From assembly GCF_001561915.1 (NCBI RefSeq), contig NZ_LSKU01000002.1, forward strand, positions 1 to 50,362: 50,362 nt of DNA. The letters are read 5' to 3'. This document shows positions 17,514-26,143 of this stretch, piece by piece. The notes under the pieces are model-generated. The model was not told the DNA's origin. It worked only from the letters and a program-made list of their open reading frames with translations, and searched no databases. Origin of the DNA: Tepidibacillus decaturensis. GTDB taxonomy: Bacteria; Bacillota; Bacilli; Tepidibacillales; Tepidibacillaceae. The position numbers were made by a program, and so were the translations under genes. Each line of letters starts with the position of its first letter. Within the stretch, counting starts at the first letter, position 1.

Positions 17514-17909
17514 ATGTATCGAATTAGTCAATTGGCGAAAGCGTGCAATGTCAATAAAGAAACCATTCGTTATTACGAAAGGTTGGGGTTGATTCCCGAA
17601 CCGACTCGTACGGATTCAGGATACCGTATGTATCCAGAGGATATGGTGCAACGGATCGGTTTTATTAAACGCATGCAAGACTTGGGGTTTACACTTCAAG
17701 AAATTGATAAGTTGTTGGGTGTTGTAGATCGGGATGAAGTCAAATGCAAGGACATGTACGATTTTACTGTTTTAAAACTTCGGGAGATTCAAAGTAAAAT
17801 TCAAGATCTCCGAAAAATTGAACGAATGCTCATTAGCTTAAAGGAAAAGTGTCCTGAAAACAAAGAGATGTTTGAATGTCCGATCATTGAAACGTTAATG
17901 GAAAAATAG
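17514..17909 (+). CDS. merR: Mercury-responsive MerR regulator
   Basis: 131 residues. It has a winged-helix DNA-binding head ([25 protein letters not shown]), a long dimer helix, and the three mercury-binding cysteines at 78, 113 and 122, in the known MerR pattern (C-x(n)-C-x8-C). The start is ATG 17514; longer readings run into the operator. It represses, and with Hg(II) activates, its own operon. Here merR is the first gene of the operon and not divergent, as in Gram-positive mer systems. Confidence 0.93.
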   Translation: MYRISQLAKACNVNKETIRYYERLGLIPEPTRTDSGYRMYPEDMVQRIGFIKRMQDLGFTLQEIDKLLGVVDRDEVKCKDMYDFTVLKLREIQSKIQDLRKIERMLISLKEKCPENKEMFECPIIETLMEK

Positions 17910-17914
17910 AGGTG

Positions 17915-18040
17915 ATGATGATAAGAGAGACAATGAAAGGTGTCGGCTGGTTTTTTGTAGCTTTGGTAACCTGTCCTTGCCATTTGGTTTTACGGGAAAA
18001 AACCGACCATTGTTGTGATGTAAAGGGGAAAGATTCATAA
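17915..18040 (+). CDS. Small MerE-like membrane protein, shortened
   Basis: About 41 residues (start ATG 17915 or 17918, overlapping an AGAGGTGAT site). '[13 protein letters not shown]' matches the first helix and mercury-binding CPCHL motif of MerE-type transporters. The second helix is absent; the tail is hydrophilic and includes HCCDVKG. It lies between merR and merA. It may be an internal-deletion product, or a small Cys-rich mercury-handling peptide. Confidence 0.55.
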   Translation: MMIRETMKGVGWFFVALVTCPCHLVLREKTDHCCDVKGKDS

Positions 18041-18053
18041 AGGGGGACTTCGC

Positions 18054-19694
18054 TTGAAAAGGTATCGACTAATCGTTCGAGGCATGACGTGTACGGGATG
18101 CGAAGAACATATTGCCACCGCATTAGAGAACATAGGAGCAGTCAATATTGACGCAAGTTACCGACACGGGGAGGCAACATTTGAACTTCCAGATGACGTT
18201 GATGTAAGAAAAGCACAAGAAGCGATTCGTGAAGCAAAGTATCAGCCTGGAGAAGTACAAGAAATCCAGCCGCCGCGAAATGGGGTTGCAGGGGATGAAG
18301 GCGAATACGATTACCTGATTATTGGGTCAGGAGGGGCGGCTTTTGCTTCGGCGATTAAAGCGGTCGAATATGGTGCAAAAGTCGCCATGATTGAACGCGG
18401 AACCGTTGGCGGAACCTGTGTCAATATTGGCTGTGTCCCATCGAAAACACTTTTGAGGGCGGGGGAAATTCATCACCTGGCAAAGACCAATCCTTTTATC
18501 GGGATACATACATCTGCTGGTGATGTGGATTTGGCTTCGTTAATCAAGCACAAAAATGAACTTGTCAGCCAACTTCGTGAGCAAAAATATGTAGATCTCA
18601 TTGATGACTATGGTTTTGACTTCATTCGTGGCGAGGCAAAGTTTATCGATGAGAAAACCGTAGAGGTCGGTGGTCGCCGACTAACCGCAAAACGCTTTCT
18701 GATTGCTACAGGAGCATCTCCTGACATACCTGATATTCCAGGGTTAAAGGATGTTGACTATGTAACAAGCACCACATTGCTTGAACGAAAGAGGCTTCCG
18801 AAGCGTCTTGTCGTGATTGGTGCAGGTTTTGTTGGACTGGAATTAGGAACGCTTTTTAACAACTTGGGAACGGAAGTAACCATTCTCCAAAGAGGAGATA
18901 CCTTTTTACGCAAGTATGATCTCGAAATTGCAGATGTGGTCAAACAAGCATTAACAGAACAAGGCATCAACCTTGTGACAGGAGCGACATACGAACGTAT
19001 TGAACAACATGGAGACATCAAACAAGTTTATGTTACGGTAAACGGAAAACAAAAGGTGATTGAAGCTGATGAATTACTTATTGCAACGGGGCGAAAGCCA
19101 AATACCGAAGCTCTCCATCTTGAAGCGGCTGGTATTCAGGTGGGTTCTCGTGGTGAAATTGTCGTTGATGAATATTTGCGTACAAGCCATCCAAGCGTTT
19201 ATGCCGCAGGAGATGTTACGTTAGGTCCACAATTTGTTTATGTCGCCGCTTATGAAGGCGGGATTGCGGCAGATAACGCCATCGGAGGAGCTAACCGAAA
19301 GGCAAACCTTGAAGCTGTTCCAGGTGTAACCTTTACAAATCCTTCGATTGCAACCGTAGGTCTTACCGAAAAACAGGCAAAAGAAAAAGGGTTGGAGGTA
19401 AGAACATCGGTTCTGCCTTTAAGTGCTGTGCCAAGAGCCATCGTAAATCGGGAAACCACGGGTATTTTTAAACTGGTTGCTGATGCCAATACCTTTAAAG
19501 TTTTAGGGGTTCATGTGGTTGCTGAAAATGCTGGTGAAGTCATTTACGCAGGCACATTGGCCGTGAAATTTGGATTAACCATTGAAGATTTAAGAGACAG
19601 TCTTGCCCCGTATTTGACCATGGCGGAAGGGTTAAAATTGGCGGCGTTAACTTTTGATAAAGACGTATCTAAATTATCCTGCTGTGCAGGGTAA
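18054..19694 (+). CDS. merA: Mercuric reductase
   Basis: 546 residues. An N-terminal heavy-metal-associated domain carries GMTCTGC (Cys13, Cys16). A pyridine nucleotide-disulfide oxidoreductase core follows, with GSGGAAFAS for FAD, redox pair Cys122/Cys127 in [13 protein letters not shown], and the essential C-terminal Cys543-Cys544. It reduces Hg(II) to volatile Hg(0) with NADPH. TTG start at 18054 after GGGGG. One metal domain is present, unlike the two of Bacillus RC607 MerA. G+C is visibly higher than in core genes. Confidence 0.96.
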   Translation: MKRYRLIVRGMTCTGCEEHIATALENIGAVNIDASYRHGEATFELPDDVDVRKAQEAIREAKYQPGEVQEIQPPRNGVAGDEGEYDYLIIGSGGAAFASAIKAVEYGAKVAMIERGTVGGTCVNIGCVPSKTLLRAGEIHHLAKTNPFIGIHTSAGDVDLASLIKHKNELVSQLREQKYVDLIDDYGFDFIRGEAKFIDEKTVEVGGRRLTAKRFLIATGASPDIPDIPGLKDVDYVTSTTLLERKRLPKRLVVIGAGFVGLELGTLFNNLGTEVTILQRGDTFLRKYDLEIADVVKQALTEQGINLVTGATYERIEQHGDIKQVYVTVNGKQKVIEADELLIATGRKPNTEALHLEAAGIQVGSRGEIVVDEYLRTSHPSVYAAGDVTLGPQFVYVAAYEGGIAADNAIGGANRKANLEAVPGVTFTNPSIATVGLTEKQAKEKGLEVRTSVLPLSAVPRAIVNRETTGIFKLVADANTFKVLGVHVVAENAGEVIYAGTLAVKFGLTIEDLRDSLAPYLTMAEGLKLAALTFDKDVSKLSCCAG

Positions 19695-19815
19695 ACTTTA
19701 TAGAACCATATTAAGCGTGAATGTACAGGAGAAGTGATGCGTTGTGTTTAATAGGGTTTGTTTGATGAGAGAAATGTTAATGACAATGTGTGCAAGATTA
19801 GCGAAATAGATTCAT

Positions 19816-19850
19816 GGGGCGGAGTGTAAGCTTCCGCCTCATTTTTGTTT
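19816..19850 (+). terminator. Terminator of the mer operon
   Basis: GGGGCGGA/TCCGCCTC stem (8 bp, one G-U) followed by ATTTTTGTTTT. Confidence 0.88.
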
Positions 19851-19885
19851 TCTGCCTCCACAAGTCTACTTGCTAACAATGGTTT

Positions 19886-20224
19886 TCACTGATCTTTCCA
19901 GTCCAGCAATAGATCCAGCAAGTTCAGGACGATTTTCTGATCTTTGATGTTTCGTGTTTGTAAGCGGGTGATGATTTGGGATAGTGTGTATTCTTGAGAA
20001 TCTGGATTAGGGTGGATCGACCGAAAGAGGTCTTCTAATGAAATCTCCAGAGCGTTGGCCACCTTTTCGATGCTTTCCAGTGTCGCATTTTTCTCGCCTC
20101 TTTCCAATTGTCCAATGTATGTAGTGTGGAGATTGGCTATATCTGCTAATTCTTCTTGGCTCAATCCCTTTTCTTTACGGAAATTTCGAATCCGCTCTCC
20201 GATAACTTTTGGCAAATCACTCAT
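19886..20224 (-). CDS. XRE-family transcriptional regulator (SinR-like layout)
   Basis: 112 residues. A helix-turn-helix occupies about 8-65 (LSQEELADIANLHTTYIGQLERGE). A short C-terminal segment 'DQKIVLNLLDLLLDW' could be an oligomerisation helix, like the one in SinR/SinI. AAGAGGTGG precedes the ATG. It stands alone between the mer terminator and a degraded EAL/GGDEF gene, so its targets are unknown. It could be left from a mobile element. Confidence 0.8.
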   Translation of the reverse strand: MSDLPKVIGERIRNFRKEKGLSQEELADIANLHTTYIGQLERGEKNATLESIEKVANALEISLEDLFRSIHPNPDSQEYTLSQIITRLQTRNIKDQKIVLNLLDLLLDWKDQ

Positions 20225-20333
20225 TTAACCACCTCTTATGTAACTTTAGCTTTAATCTTTAAGCTTCCCCAAGAGACAATAGATATTCAAAATCATTAAT
20301 GATATACTATAAGTATTATTTTTCAAGAAGTGA

Positions 20334-20747
20334 CGAGATGTTGTCTTATGTGCAAACCATGTTGAAACAATCGAATCTCGTTATGTTATAGAAATAAATA
20401 CCCATGTTACTTGTTCTGAAGACCTAGAAAATGATGGGTGGTTTAAGGGAGAAGATAGGGAGTTTTTTAATGTATATCCTTCCACCATAGTTCATCCTTC
20501 TTTTCCTGATTTTTTGGGAAAACTCAAGAGTATTCGCTTCTCTAATCGAAACATTGTGTTTGAAATCAACGAAGCAGAAAAAATATCGGACATGGGTTTG
20601 TTCAAAAGAGCGGTTCATTATTTGAAAGATAAAGGGTATGCCATTGCACTGGATGATTACGGAAAGGGGGCTGGAATTATGAAAATTTGTCGAATACTTC
20701 CATTTAAGGCGAAAGCTACAATCACTGGACAAAAGGAAAAAATACGA
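20334..20747 (+). pseudogene. EAL-domain remnant fused in frame to the following GGDEF gene
   Basis: The open frame, without ATG, reads like the middle of an EAL phosphodiesterase: 'FFNVYPSTIVHPSFP', 'IVFEINEAEKISD' and 'GYAIALDDYGKGAG'. The EAL signature at the N-terminus and the second half, with its catalytic Lys and Glu residues, are missing. It breaks off at 'ICRILPF' and continues without a stop into the diguanylate cyclase gene. This indicates a deletion that joined two c-di-GMP genes. Confidence 0.65.
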
Positions 20748-21572
20748 ATGATGAACCGAAAGCTGATGTATGTATTTATCCTGGCGTCTTTAGCAATGGT
20801 GGTAGTTGTTAATTATTATTCGCCTTTAGAATCACTATGGATGCTTCTCTTGATACCTGCTATTGCAACAGTGGTCTTATTCCCAACGTGGAAAGCAACA
20901 ATCACTGTTGGATTGTCAGGCTTCATTCTTATGGTTATTACGGAATTTGTGTTTCGTCAGGAACAAATTCAATATCAGGATGGGATTCATCTAATTATTA
21001 CAGGAGCAGTGGAATGGGTCGTATTCACAATGATTTCTTCTTTTCGAATCAAGGTTGCAAGGTTAATAACGGAATTAGAACATCTTGCTTTGACTGACCC
21101 GCTCACTAAAATCTATAACCGCAGATACCTGGATTTGTATATGGAAAAAGCCATTCCTTTATCTCAAAGAAGAGAACATCCGATGACACTGATCATGTTT
21201 GATATTGACCATTTCAAAACCATCAACGATACATATAGTCACAACGCTGGGGATATGGTCTTGAAAAAAGTAACCAGAGTTATAGAGGGGATCATTCGTG
21301 ATTCTGATGTATTCGTTAGAACAGGAGGAGAAGAATTTATGATTGTTTTGCCGAATGGTTCTTTAGAACAAGGAATTAAATTTGCTGAACGAATCCGAAA
21401 GACAGTGGAAGGAACCAAGTTTGTTTATAAAGGGAAACGGATATTGGTCACCATAAGTTTAGGGATAACAGAATATATCAAAGGGCAAGATCTGAGCCAG
21501 TTTATTGAGAAAGCAGATCAAGGATTGTATCGGGCAAAAGAAACGGGACGTAACAGAATTGTTGCTATATAA
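20748..21572 (+). CDS. Membrane diguanylate cyclase (GGDEF)
   Basis: 274 residues from ATG 20748, with AAAAGGA 10 bases upstream. About four membrane helices occupy the N-terminal 110 residues. A complete GGDEF domain follows, with active-site GGEEF and an RxxD inhibitory site (RDSD) exactly five residues before it. It makes c-di-GMP from two GTP. The frame is open further upstream into an EAL remnant, but the membrane protein has its own plausible start. Confidence 0.85.
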   Translation: MMNRKLMYVFILASLAMVVVVNYYSPLESLWMLLLIPAIATVVLFPTWKATITVGLSGFILMVITEFVFRQEQIQYQDGIHLIITGAVEWVVFTMISSFRIKVARLITELEHLALTDPLTKIYNRRYLDLYMEKAIPLSQRREHPMTLIMFDIDHFKTINDTYSHNAGDMVLKKVTRVIEGIIRDSDVFVRTGGEEFMIVLPNGSLEQGIKFAERIRKTVEGTKFVYKGKRILVTISLGITEYIKGQDLSQFIEKADQGLYRAKETGRNRIVAI

Positions 21573-21608
21573 CCATTAATATGTCATAAGTAAATGGAAG
21601 TGTAAGTT

Positions 21609-22007
21609 ATGCTTGCCAGCATACACCAAGATTATATTTTAAACAGCACGACGAAAGGGATTTGTATATGTGATTGGAACGGTAGAGTTTTAGTGATGAA
21701 CGATGTATTTTATGAAATGTTTAAAATTTCAGAGAAAAAAATCAAAGGGTCTAAGCTGTATCTTTCCCCGCACATACCAAGCTCATCTCGATTTGAAGTA
21801 TATAGAATGTTTCGGGAGATACAAATGGCAAAAATAAAGAGGAAATATGAGAAGGGGCAAGGGTTTGAGCGTGGTTTTGGTTTCACCAAAGTTTATTATG
21901 ATTCAACTATTGAACCTGTTTTTGGTCAAATCAAATATAATCATGGCTTTGATCGATTTATGTTAAGAGGCCTTTCCAAAACAACGGTGGAATGGAGTCT
22001 TATTTGA
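21609..22007 (+). pseudogene. Chimeric frame: PAS fragment joined to a transposase tail
   Basis: 132 codons. Residues 1-65 look like the start of a PAS sensor domain (NSTTKGICICDWNGRVLVMN). From about residue 76 the frame becomes an IS1182-type transposase C-terminus (IEPVFGQIKYNHGFDRFMLR). The two halves do not belong together, so this is a scar. A ribosome site is not clear. Confidence 0.65.
21836..22007 (+). mobile_element. IS1182-family transposase remnant
   Basis: Encodes the conserved tail of IS1182-type DDE transposases: 'EPVFGQIK', 'GFDRFMLRGL' and 'EWSLI'. The rest of the element and its ends are gone. Confidence 0.6.
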
Positions 22008-22086
22008 GTCGGCCCCATTCCAGTATTGATTTTATTTTTTGCCAGGTACGCTTAAAATAATTAATCTTGTTTCTTCATTTCAATGA

Positions 22087-22761
22087 TCAAAAAATGTGAA
22101 GTTTTTTTGCCTTCACTAAAATATCTTCCTCTACAATTTCTAGTCCGTCCCGATCAGATAGTTCAACCGTATTAATCGTAGAAATCCCTTCTATTTGAAC
22201 CAAATAGGCCTGTCTTCCTTTGTTTACTGGAAAGTTAATTTCTTTGCCTTGCTCTAATTCTATTGAGTAAATATTTGCATCCTGATTTATTTTGATTGGC
22301 GCATTTCCCTCTTTACTTGAAACCATATGAAGCCATTTATTTTTTCGATCATCCCAATTAAATTTATAGTCTCCATAGTTAGGTGCATAGCCTTGCTTAT
22401 CAGGAAATATCCATATCTGCAAAAGTCTTAATATGTTTTTTCCGAAATTATGCTCACTATGATATACACCGGTCCCTGCACTCATGTATTGAACATGGCC
22501 ACGACCTAACGTATTTTTATTACCCATATTATCTTCATGAGTAAGTTCTCCATCTACTACGTAGGATATGATCTCCATATCTCGATGAGGATGAAGATCA
22601 AATCCTGTATTAGGTTCAACTAAATCATCATTGATTACTCTTAAAACCCCAAAATTAATATTATCTGGATTGTAATACTCTGCAAAGGAAAAGTGGAATT
22701 TACTTTTTAGCCAGCCAAGATTGCTACTCCCCATATTTTCACTTTCTATTTTTCTGAACAT
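22087..22761 (-). CDS. Pirin-family protein (YhhW-like)
   Basis: 224 residues, a bicupin. The metal-site pattern is visible in 'DLHPHRDMEIISYVVDGELTHED' and 'HSEHN'. Relatives oxidise quercetin in vitro; the natural role is uncertain, often in redox or stress response. The start is ATG 22761 after AAGGTG; the GTG at 22770 lies in that site. It is a single-gene unit with its own promoter and a clear operator. Confidence 0.87.
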   Translation of the reverse strand: MFRKIESENMGSSNLGWLKSKFHFSFAEYYNPDNINFGVLRVINDDLVEPNTGFDLHPHRDMEIISYVVDGELTHEDNMGNKNTLGRGHVQYMSAGTGVYHSEHNFGKNILRLLQIWIFPDKQGYAPNYGDYKFNWDDRKNKWLHMVSSKEGNAPIKINQDANIYSIELEQGKEINFPVNKGRQAYLVQIEGISTINTVELSDRDGLEIVEEDILVKAKKLHIF

Positions 22762-22818
22762 GTTACACACCTTCTTTTGTTTATTTATAATGCATTTTTG
22801 AAATATACGAATATAATA

Positions 22819-22835
22819 ACTTACTTTATGTAAGT
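22819..22835. promoter_or_regulatory. Probable operator of the pirin gene
   Basis: Perfect inverted repeat ACTTAC-TTTAT-GTAAGT, just downstream of the -10 box. The direct repeat ACTTACTTT occurs at 22819 and again at 22851, 32 bp apart, or three helical turns. Such sites resemble those bound by HxlR/DUF24 regulators. Confidence 0.6.
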
Positions 22836-22865
22836 AATATAATTTAAGTTACTTACTTTTGTCAA
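22836..22865 (-). promoter_or_regulatory. Promoter of the pirin gene
   Basis: Minus strand TTGACA (22865-22860), 18-bp spacer, TATATT (22841-22836). Confidence 0.7.
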
Positions 22866-22895
22866 GTAAATATGACTTTCAGCATCTTTATAAAC

Positions 22896-22957
22896 CTAGT
22901 ATTACGATATACATGTAAGTAGTAATACGTAATACGCGATACTAGTAATACGATATA
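22896..22957 (+). repeat. Short AT-rich direct repeats
   Basis: CTAGTATTACGATATA (22896-22911) recurs as CTAGTAATACGATATA (22942-22957). Two GTAATACG units lie between. Location: between the pirin promoter and the YkuK-like gene. Confidence 0.6.
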
Positions 22958-23056
22958 GAAGTACATCTACCTAATGACATTATGTGGTACATTATAGCTA
23001 AGGAACATATGATAAAGCAAAGAGGTTTACATTTCACTGAAAGGGAGAGTAAAAAG

Positions 23057-23533
23057 ATGCGTAGTATCACCTACGGGGAAGTCTCCTTTGAAAGAATGTG
23101 CCAAATCATAAGCAACTATATTTCTAAGGATAAAGGTCAACAGTATAAAATTTCGGTTGGAACTGATTCACAAAATTTTGATTTGACAAAGACTGTGATT
23201 GTCGTTGCCGTGTGGAACGTTGGGAATGGTGGGATCTTTTTTTATGATATTAAAAGAGTACGTAAAATAACCAATATAAGGCAGAAAATATTTTATGAGA
23301 CAAGTCTAAGCCTAGAAATGGCAAGTAAATTAGCCATGTATCTAGAACAAGAAGGTCACTTACATGATATTGGGATTCATGTGGATGCAGGAGAGGACGG
23401 CCCAACTTCAAAAATGATCCCCGAAATCGTTAGCTGGGTAAATGCTTGCGGTTTTCAATGTAAGACAAAACCGTATTCCTATGCAGCATCTTCGATCGCT
23501 AACAAACTTTCAAAAATAGAGCCATTATTATGA
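23057..23533 (+). CDS. YkuK-family RNase H-like protein (DUF458)
   Basis: 158 residues. Family landmarks are 'KISVGTDSQNF' with the RNase H-type Asp, 'ETSLSLEMASKLA', 'IHVDAGEDGPTSKMI' and 'KTKPYSYAASSIANK'. The fold is predicted RNase H-like; no activity is established. ATG at 23057 is nine bases after AGGGAG; longer readings lack a good site. Confidence 0.85.
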   Translation: MRSITYGEVSFERMCQIISNYISKDKGQQYKISVGTDSQNFDLTKTVIVVAVWNVGNGGIFFYDIKRVRKITNIRQKIFYETSLSLEMASKLAMYLEQEGHLHDIGIHVDAGEDGPTSKMIPEIVSWVNACGFQCKTKPYSYAASSIANKLSKIEPLL

Positions 23534-23617
23534 TATCTAACATAATGAGTTGATTGAGAATAGGTTATTAAACTTATTTTCCGAATACTCTTAACTGTAG
23601 AAATATAAAGTAAAAGG

Positions 23618-23646
23618 TTGTAAATAATCCTAAAAATCTTTATAAT
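23618..23646 (+). promoter_or_regulatory. Promoter of the oligopeptide transporter gene
   Basis: TTGTAA (23618-23623), 17-bp spacer, TATAAT (23641-23646). Confidence 0.7.
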
Positions 23647-23660
23647 AATACATGTTTTGT

Positions 23661-23716
23661 CAAAAGGATCAGTTCAAATTGTGGCCGCAATTTTCAAACA
23701 AATTAGAATCCTTTTG
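23661..23716 (+). promoter_or_regulatory. Leader hairpin/operator ahead of the oligopeptide transporter
   Basis: A 9-bp inverted repeat CAAAAGGAT (23661-23669)/ATCCTTTTG (23708-23716) encloses the near-palindrome AAATTGTGGCCGCAATTT (23676-23693). It lies between promoter and start codon. There is no T tract, so a protein-binding site or RNA structure is more likely than a terminator. Confidence 0.5.
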
Positions 23717-23750
23717 GAATTAACATTTTATATATAGGAGAGAAGGCAGA

Positions 23751-25655
23751 ATGGCGAAAAGCGACAGCAGTACAAAGGAATTTAAACCTTTTATTTCTGC
23801 AGATAGAGTATTACCTGAGTTTACCAAAACTTCATTTATTCTAGGTATTTTATTGGCTGTTATATTTGGGGCTGCAAATGCTTATCTAGGTCTAAAAGTC
23901 GGAATGACAATTAGTGCATCAATTCCTGCAGCTGTTATTTCTATGGGTATTATTCGTGGATTATTCAAAAAAGAATCTATTTTAGAAAACAACTTGGTAC
24001 AAACGATTGGTTCTGCAGGAGAATCGGTTGCAGCTGGGGCAATCTTTACATTACCTGCCCTTTACATTTGGTCTACCGAGTGGAATATGGGGGCTCCAAG
24101 TTTATTTACAATTACGGTTATCGCCATTATTGGGGGAACATTAGGTGTTCTATTTATGATTCCGTTAAGAAAGGCGCTAATCGTAAAAGAACATGGTATT
24201 TTACCATATCCAGAGGGTACTGCATGTGCCGAAGTATTGTTAGCAGGTGAAGAAGGTGGCCAAAAAGCGAAGACAACCTTCTTAGGTTTAGGTATTGGAG
24301 CGATCTACAAATTTATTGCTGATGGGTTCAAGCTATTCCCTAGTGAAATCGAAACAGCCATTCCTGGTTATAAGGGAGCTGCTATTGGTGCCGATGTTCT
24401 ACCAGCGCTTTTAGGTGTAGGCTTTATCATTGGGCCTCAGATCTCTGCATATATGTTAGCAGGTGCAGTAATTGGTTGGTTTGGACTTATTCCTTTAATC
24501 GACTATATTGGTAATATGGGTGAAATTATTATGTACCCAGCAACTGTTCCAATTAGTGAATTAGGATATTGGGGAATTTGGGATAGCTATATCCGTTATG
24601 TGGGTGCTGGAGCCGTTGCATTTGGTGGTATTTTTAGCTTAATTAAATCACTTCCATTGATCATTCAAACCTTTAAGGATGCGATGAAAGACTATTCTGG
24701 TGGTGTGGGTGAGCAAACGAATAAAAGAACAGATCAAGACCTTTCCTTGAAACTTGTTTTAATCGCGGTACTTGTAATTGTCCTTGCGATGATGATGTTA
24801 CCCATCATTCCTGTAGGTTTTGTTGGAGCATTATTAATTGCGATTTTTGGTTTCTTCTTTGCAACAGTATCTTCAAGAATCGTTGGTCTTGTAGGGAGTT
24901 CATCTAACCCTGTTTCTGGTATGACCATTGCTACTCTAATCATCACAGCGATCATCTTTAAAGCAACAGGTAATGATGGACAAGCAGGCATGATTGCAAC
25001 CTTAACTGTGGGTTCGATAATAGCAATTATCGCAGCGATTTCAGGAGATACTTCTCAAGACTTAAAAACAGGTTTTCTTGTTGGGGCAACACCAAAGAAA
25101 CAGCAAATTGGCGAAATTGTTGGTGTAGTTGCTTCTGCATTAGTGATTGGGTTAGTTCTAACTTTACTAAATGAAGCATGGGGATTTGGTTCTAATGAAC
25201 TACCTGCGCCTCAGGCAACCTTGATGAGATTAGTTATTGAAGGTGTAATGGGTGGTAACTTACCATGGACATTGATTTTTGTAGGAATTGGAGTCGGGGT
25301 GGCCATTGAATTATTAGGTTTACCTGTATTACCAATTGCGATTGGTTTATATTTGCCAATCCACTTAAGTACACCAATTATGGTGGGTGGAATTGTTCGA
25401 GGAATCTTAAATAGAAAACTAAACAAAAATGGTGATGAAGATCAAAAAGTGAGCCAAAAAATCGACTCTGGTATTCTATTTGCTTCAGGATTAATTGCTG
25501 GAGAAGGTCTAATTGGGATCTTGTTAGCCGTATTTGCAGTTCTTGGTGTAGACCTTGTCCTTGGTATTGATTTAGGGCAAATCGGTTCCTTGATTTTCTT
25601 TGGAATATTAACTTATTTGTTAATGAAATTCTCCGTATTTAAAAAGGTAGATTAA
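23751..25655 (+). CDS. OPT-family oligopeptide transporter
   Basis: 634 residues with some 14-16 membrane helices, typical of bacterial OPT proteins. 'GAANAYLGLKVGMTISASIPAAV' and 'EGTACAEVLLAGEEGG' are family signatures. Import of oligopeptides driven by ions is the expected role; some members carry metal chelates. The downstream PepD and PepT support peptides as substrates. GGAGAGAAGG precedes the ATG. Confidence 0.9.
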   Translation: MAKSDSSTKEFKPFISADRVLPEFTKTSFILGILLAVIFGAANAYLGLKVGMTISASIPAAVISMGIIRGLFKKESILENNLVQTIGSAGESVAAGAIFTLPALYIWSTEWNMGAPSLFTITVIAIIGGTLGVLFMIPLRKALIVKEHGILPYPEGTACAEVLLAGEEGGQKAKTTFLGLGIGAIYKFIADGFKLFPSEIETAIPGYKGAAIGADVLPALLGVGFIIGPQISAYMLAGAVIGWFGLIPLIDYIGNMGEIIMYPATVPISELGYWGIWDSYIRYVGAGAVAFGGIFSLIKSLPLIIQTFKDAMKDYSGGVGEQTNKRTDQDLSLKLVLIAVLVIVLAMMMLPIIPVGFVGALLIAIFGFFFATVSSRIVGLVGSSSNPVSGMTIATLIITAIIFKATGNDGQAGMIATLTVGSIIAIIAAISGDTSQDLKTGFLVGATPKKQQIGEIVGVVASALVIGLVLTLLNEAWGFGSNELPAPQATLMRLVIEGVMGGNLPWTLIFVGIGVGVAIELLGLPVLPIAIGLYLPIHLSTPIMVGGIVRGILNRKLNKNGDEDQKVSQKIDSGILFASGLIAGEGLIGILLAVFAVLGVDLVLGIDLGQIGSLIFFGILTYLLMKFSVFKKVD

Positions 25656-25664
25656 CCAAGCTAG

Positions 25665-25693
25665 AAAAAGAGGATATTTTCTATCCTCTTTTT
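25665..25693 (+). terminator. Terminator after the OPT gene
   Basis: A perfect 12-bp stem AAAAAGAGGATA/TATCCTCTTTTT with a 5-base loop. It is A-flanked on one side and T-rich on the other, so it can act both ways. The next gene starts 52 bp later, so partial readthrough or a new promoter is needed. Confidence 0.85.
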
Positions 25694-25744
25694 CACTTTT
25701 GTGAACAATTTTAATAGCAAAGAAAGGATATTAGAGGTAAAATA

Positions 25745-26128
25745 ATGGCGAATAAAATTTCAAAAAAGGATAATTTTTTAGAATTGATTCCTCTAAAAAC
25801 AAATAAATATCAATCGATCATGACTGAAAAGGGAATCATTCAGATTATTATTCCCAGAAACAGTATGTTAGATCGAATCGTTAGAGTCTTTAAGAAAACA
25901 CCTAAATTAATGAGAATAGATTTAGATACATATGGAACTTATATTTGGAATTTAATTGATGGGAAAAGAAATGTTAGTGAAATCGGAAGGCTATTGAAAT
26001 TAGAGTTTGGAGAAGAGATTGAGCCTCTCTATGAAAGGCTAATTACATATATCAATGTTTTAAGGAATAATCAATTTATCACGCTTAAGAAGAATGAAAA
26101 AACTGAGAACATGTATGATAATCATTAG
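25745..26128 (+). CDS. PqqD-like protein
   Basis: 127 residues. A winged-helix PqqD-type core shows 'RIDLDTYGTYIWNLIDGKRNVSEIGRLL'. PqqD proteins bind precursor peptides for radical-SAM enzymes. No radical-SAM gene or precursor peptide is visible nearby. The gene ends 15 bp before pepD, so it belongs with peptide catabolism here. The ribosome site is weak (AGAGGTAAAATA). Confidence 0.72.
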   Translation: MANKISKKDNFLELIPLKTNKYQSIMTEKGIIQIIIPRNSMLDRIVRVFKKTPKLMRIDLDTYGTYIWNLIDGKRNVSEIGRLLKLEFGEEIEPLYERLITYINVLRNNQFITLKKNEKTENMYDNH

Positions 26129-26143
26129 AAAGGGGCTAAATAT

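Noticed and set aside
19741-19810. Short frame MREMLMTMCARLAK after merA
   Set aside because: Only 14 codons, no ribosome site and no known relative.
22896-22957. CRISPR-like array
   Set aside because: Repeat units are few, imperfect and without regular spacers, and no cas genes are nearby.
25745-26128. Part of a RiPP biosynthesis cluster
   Set aside because: No radical-SAM enzyme, precursor peptide or exporter accompanies the PqqD-like gene.
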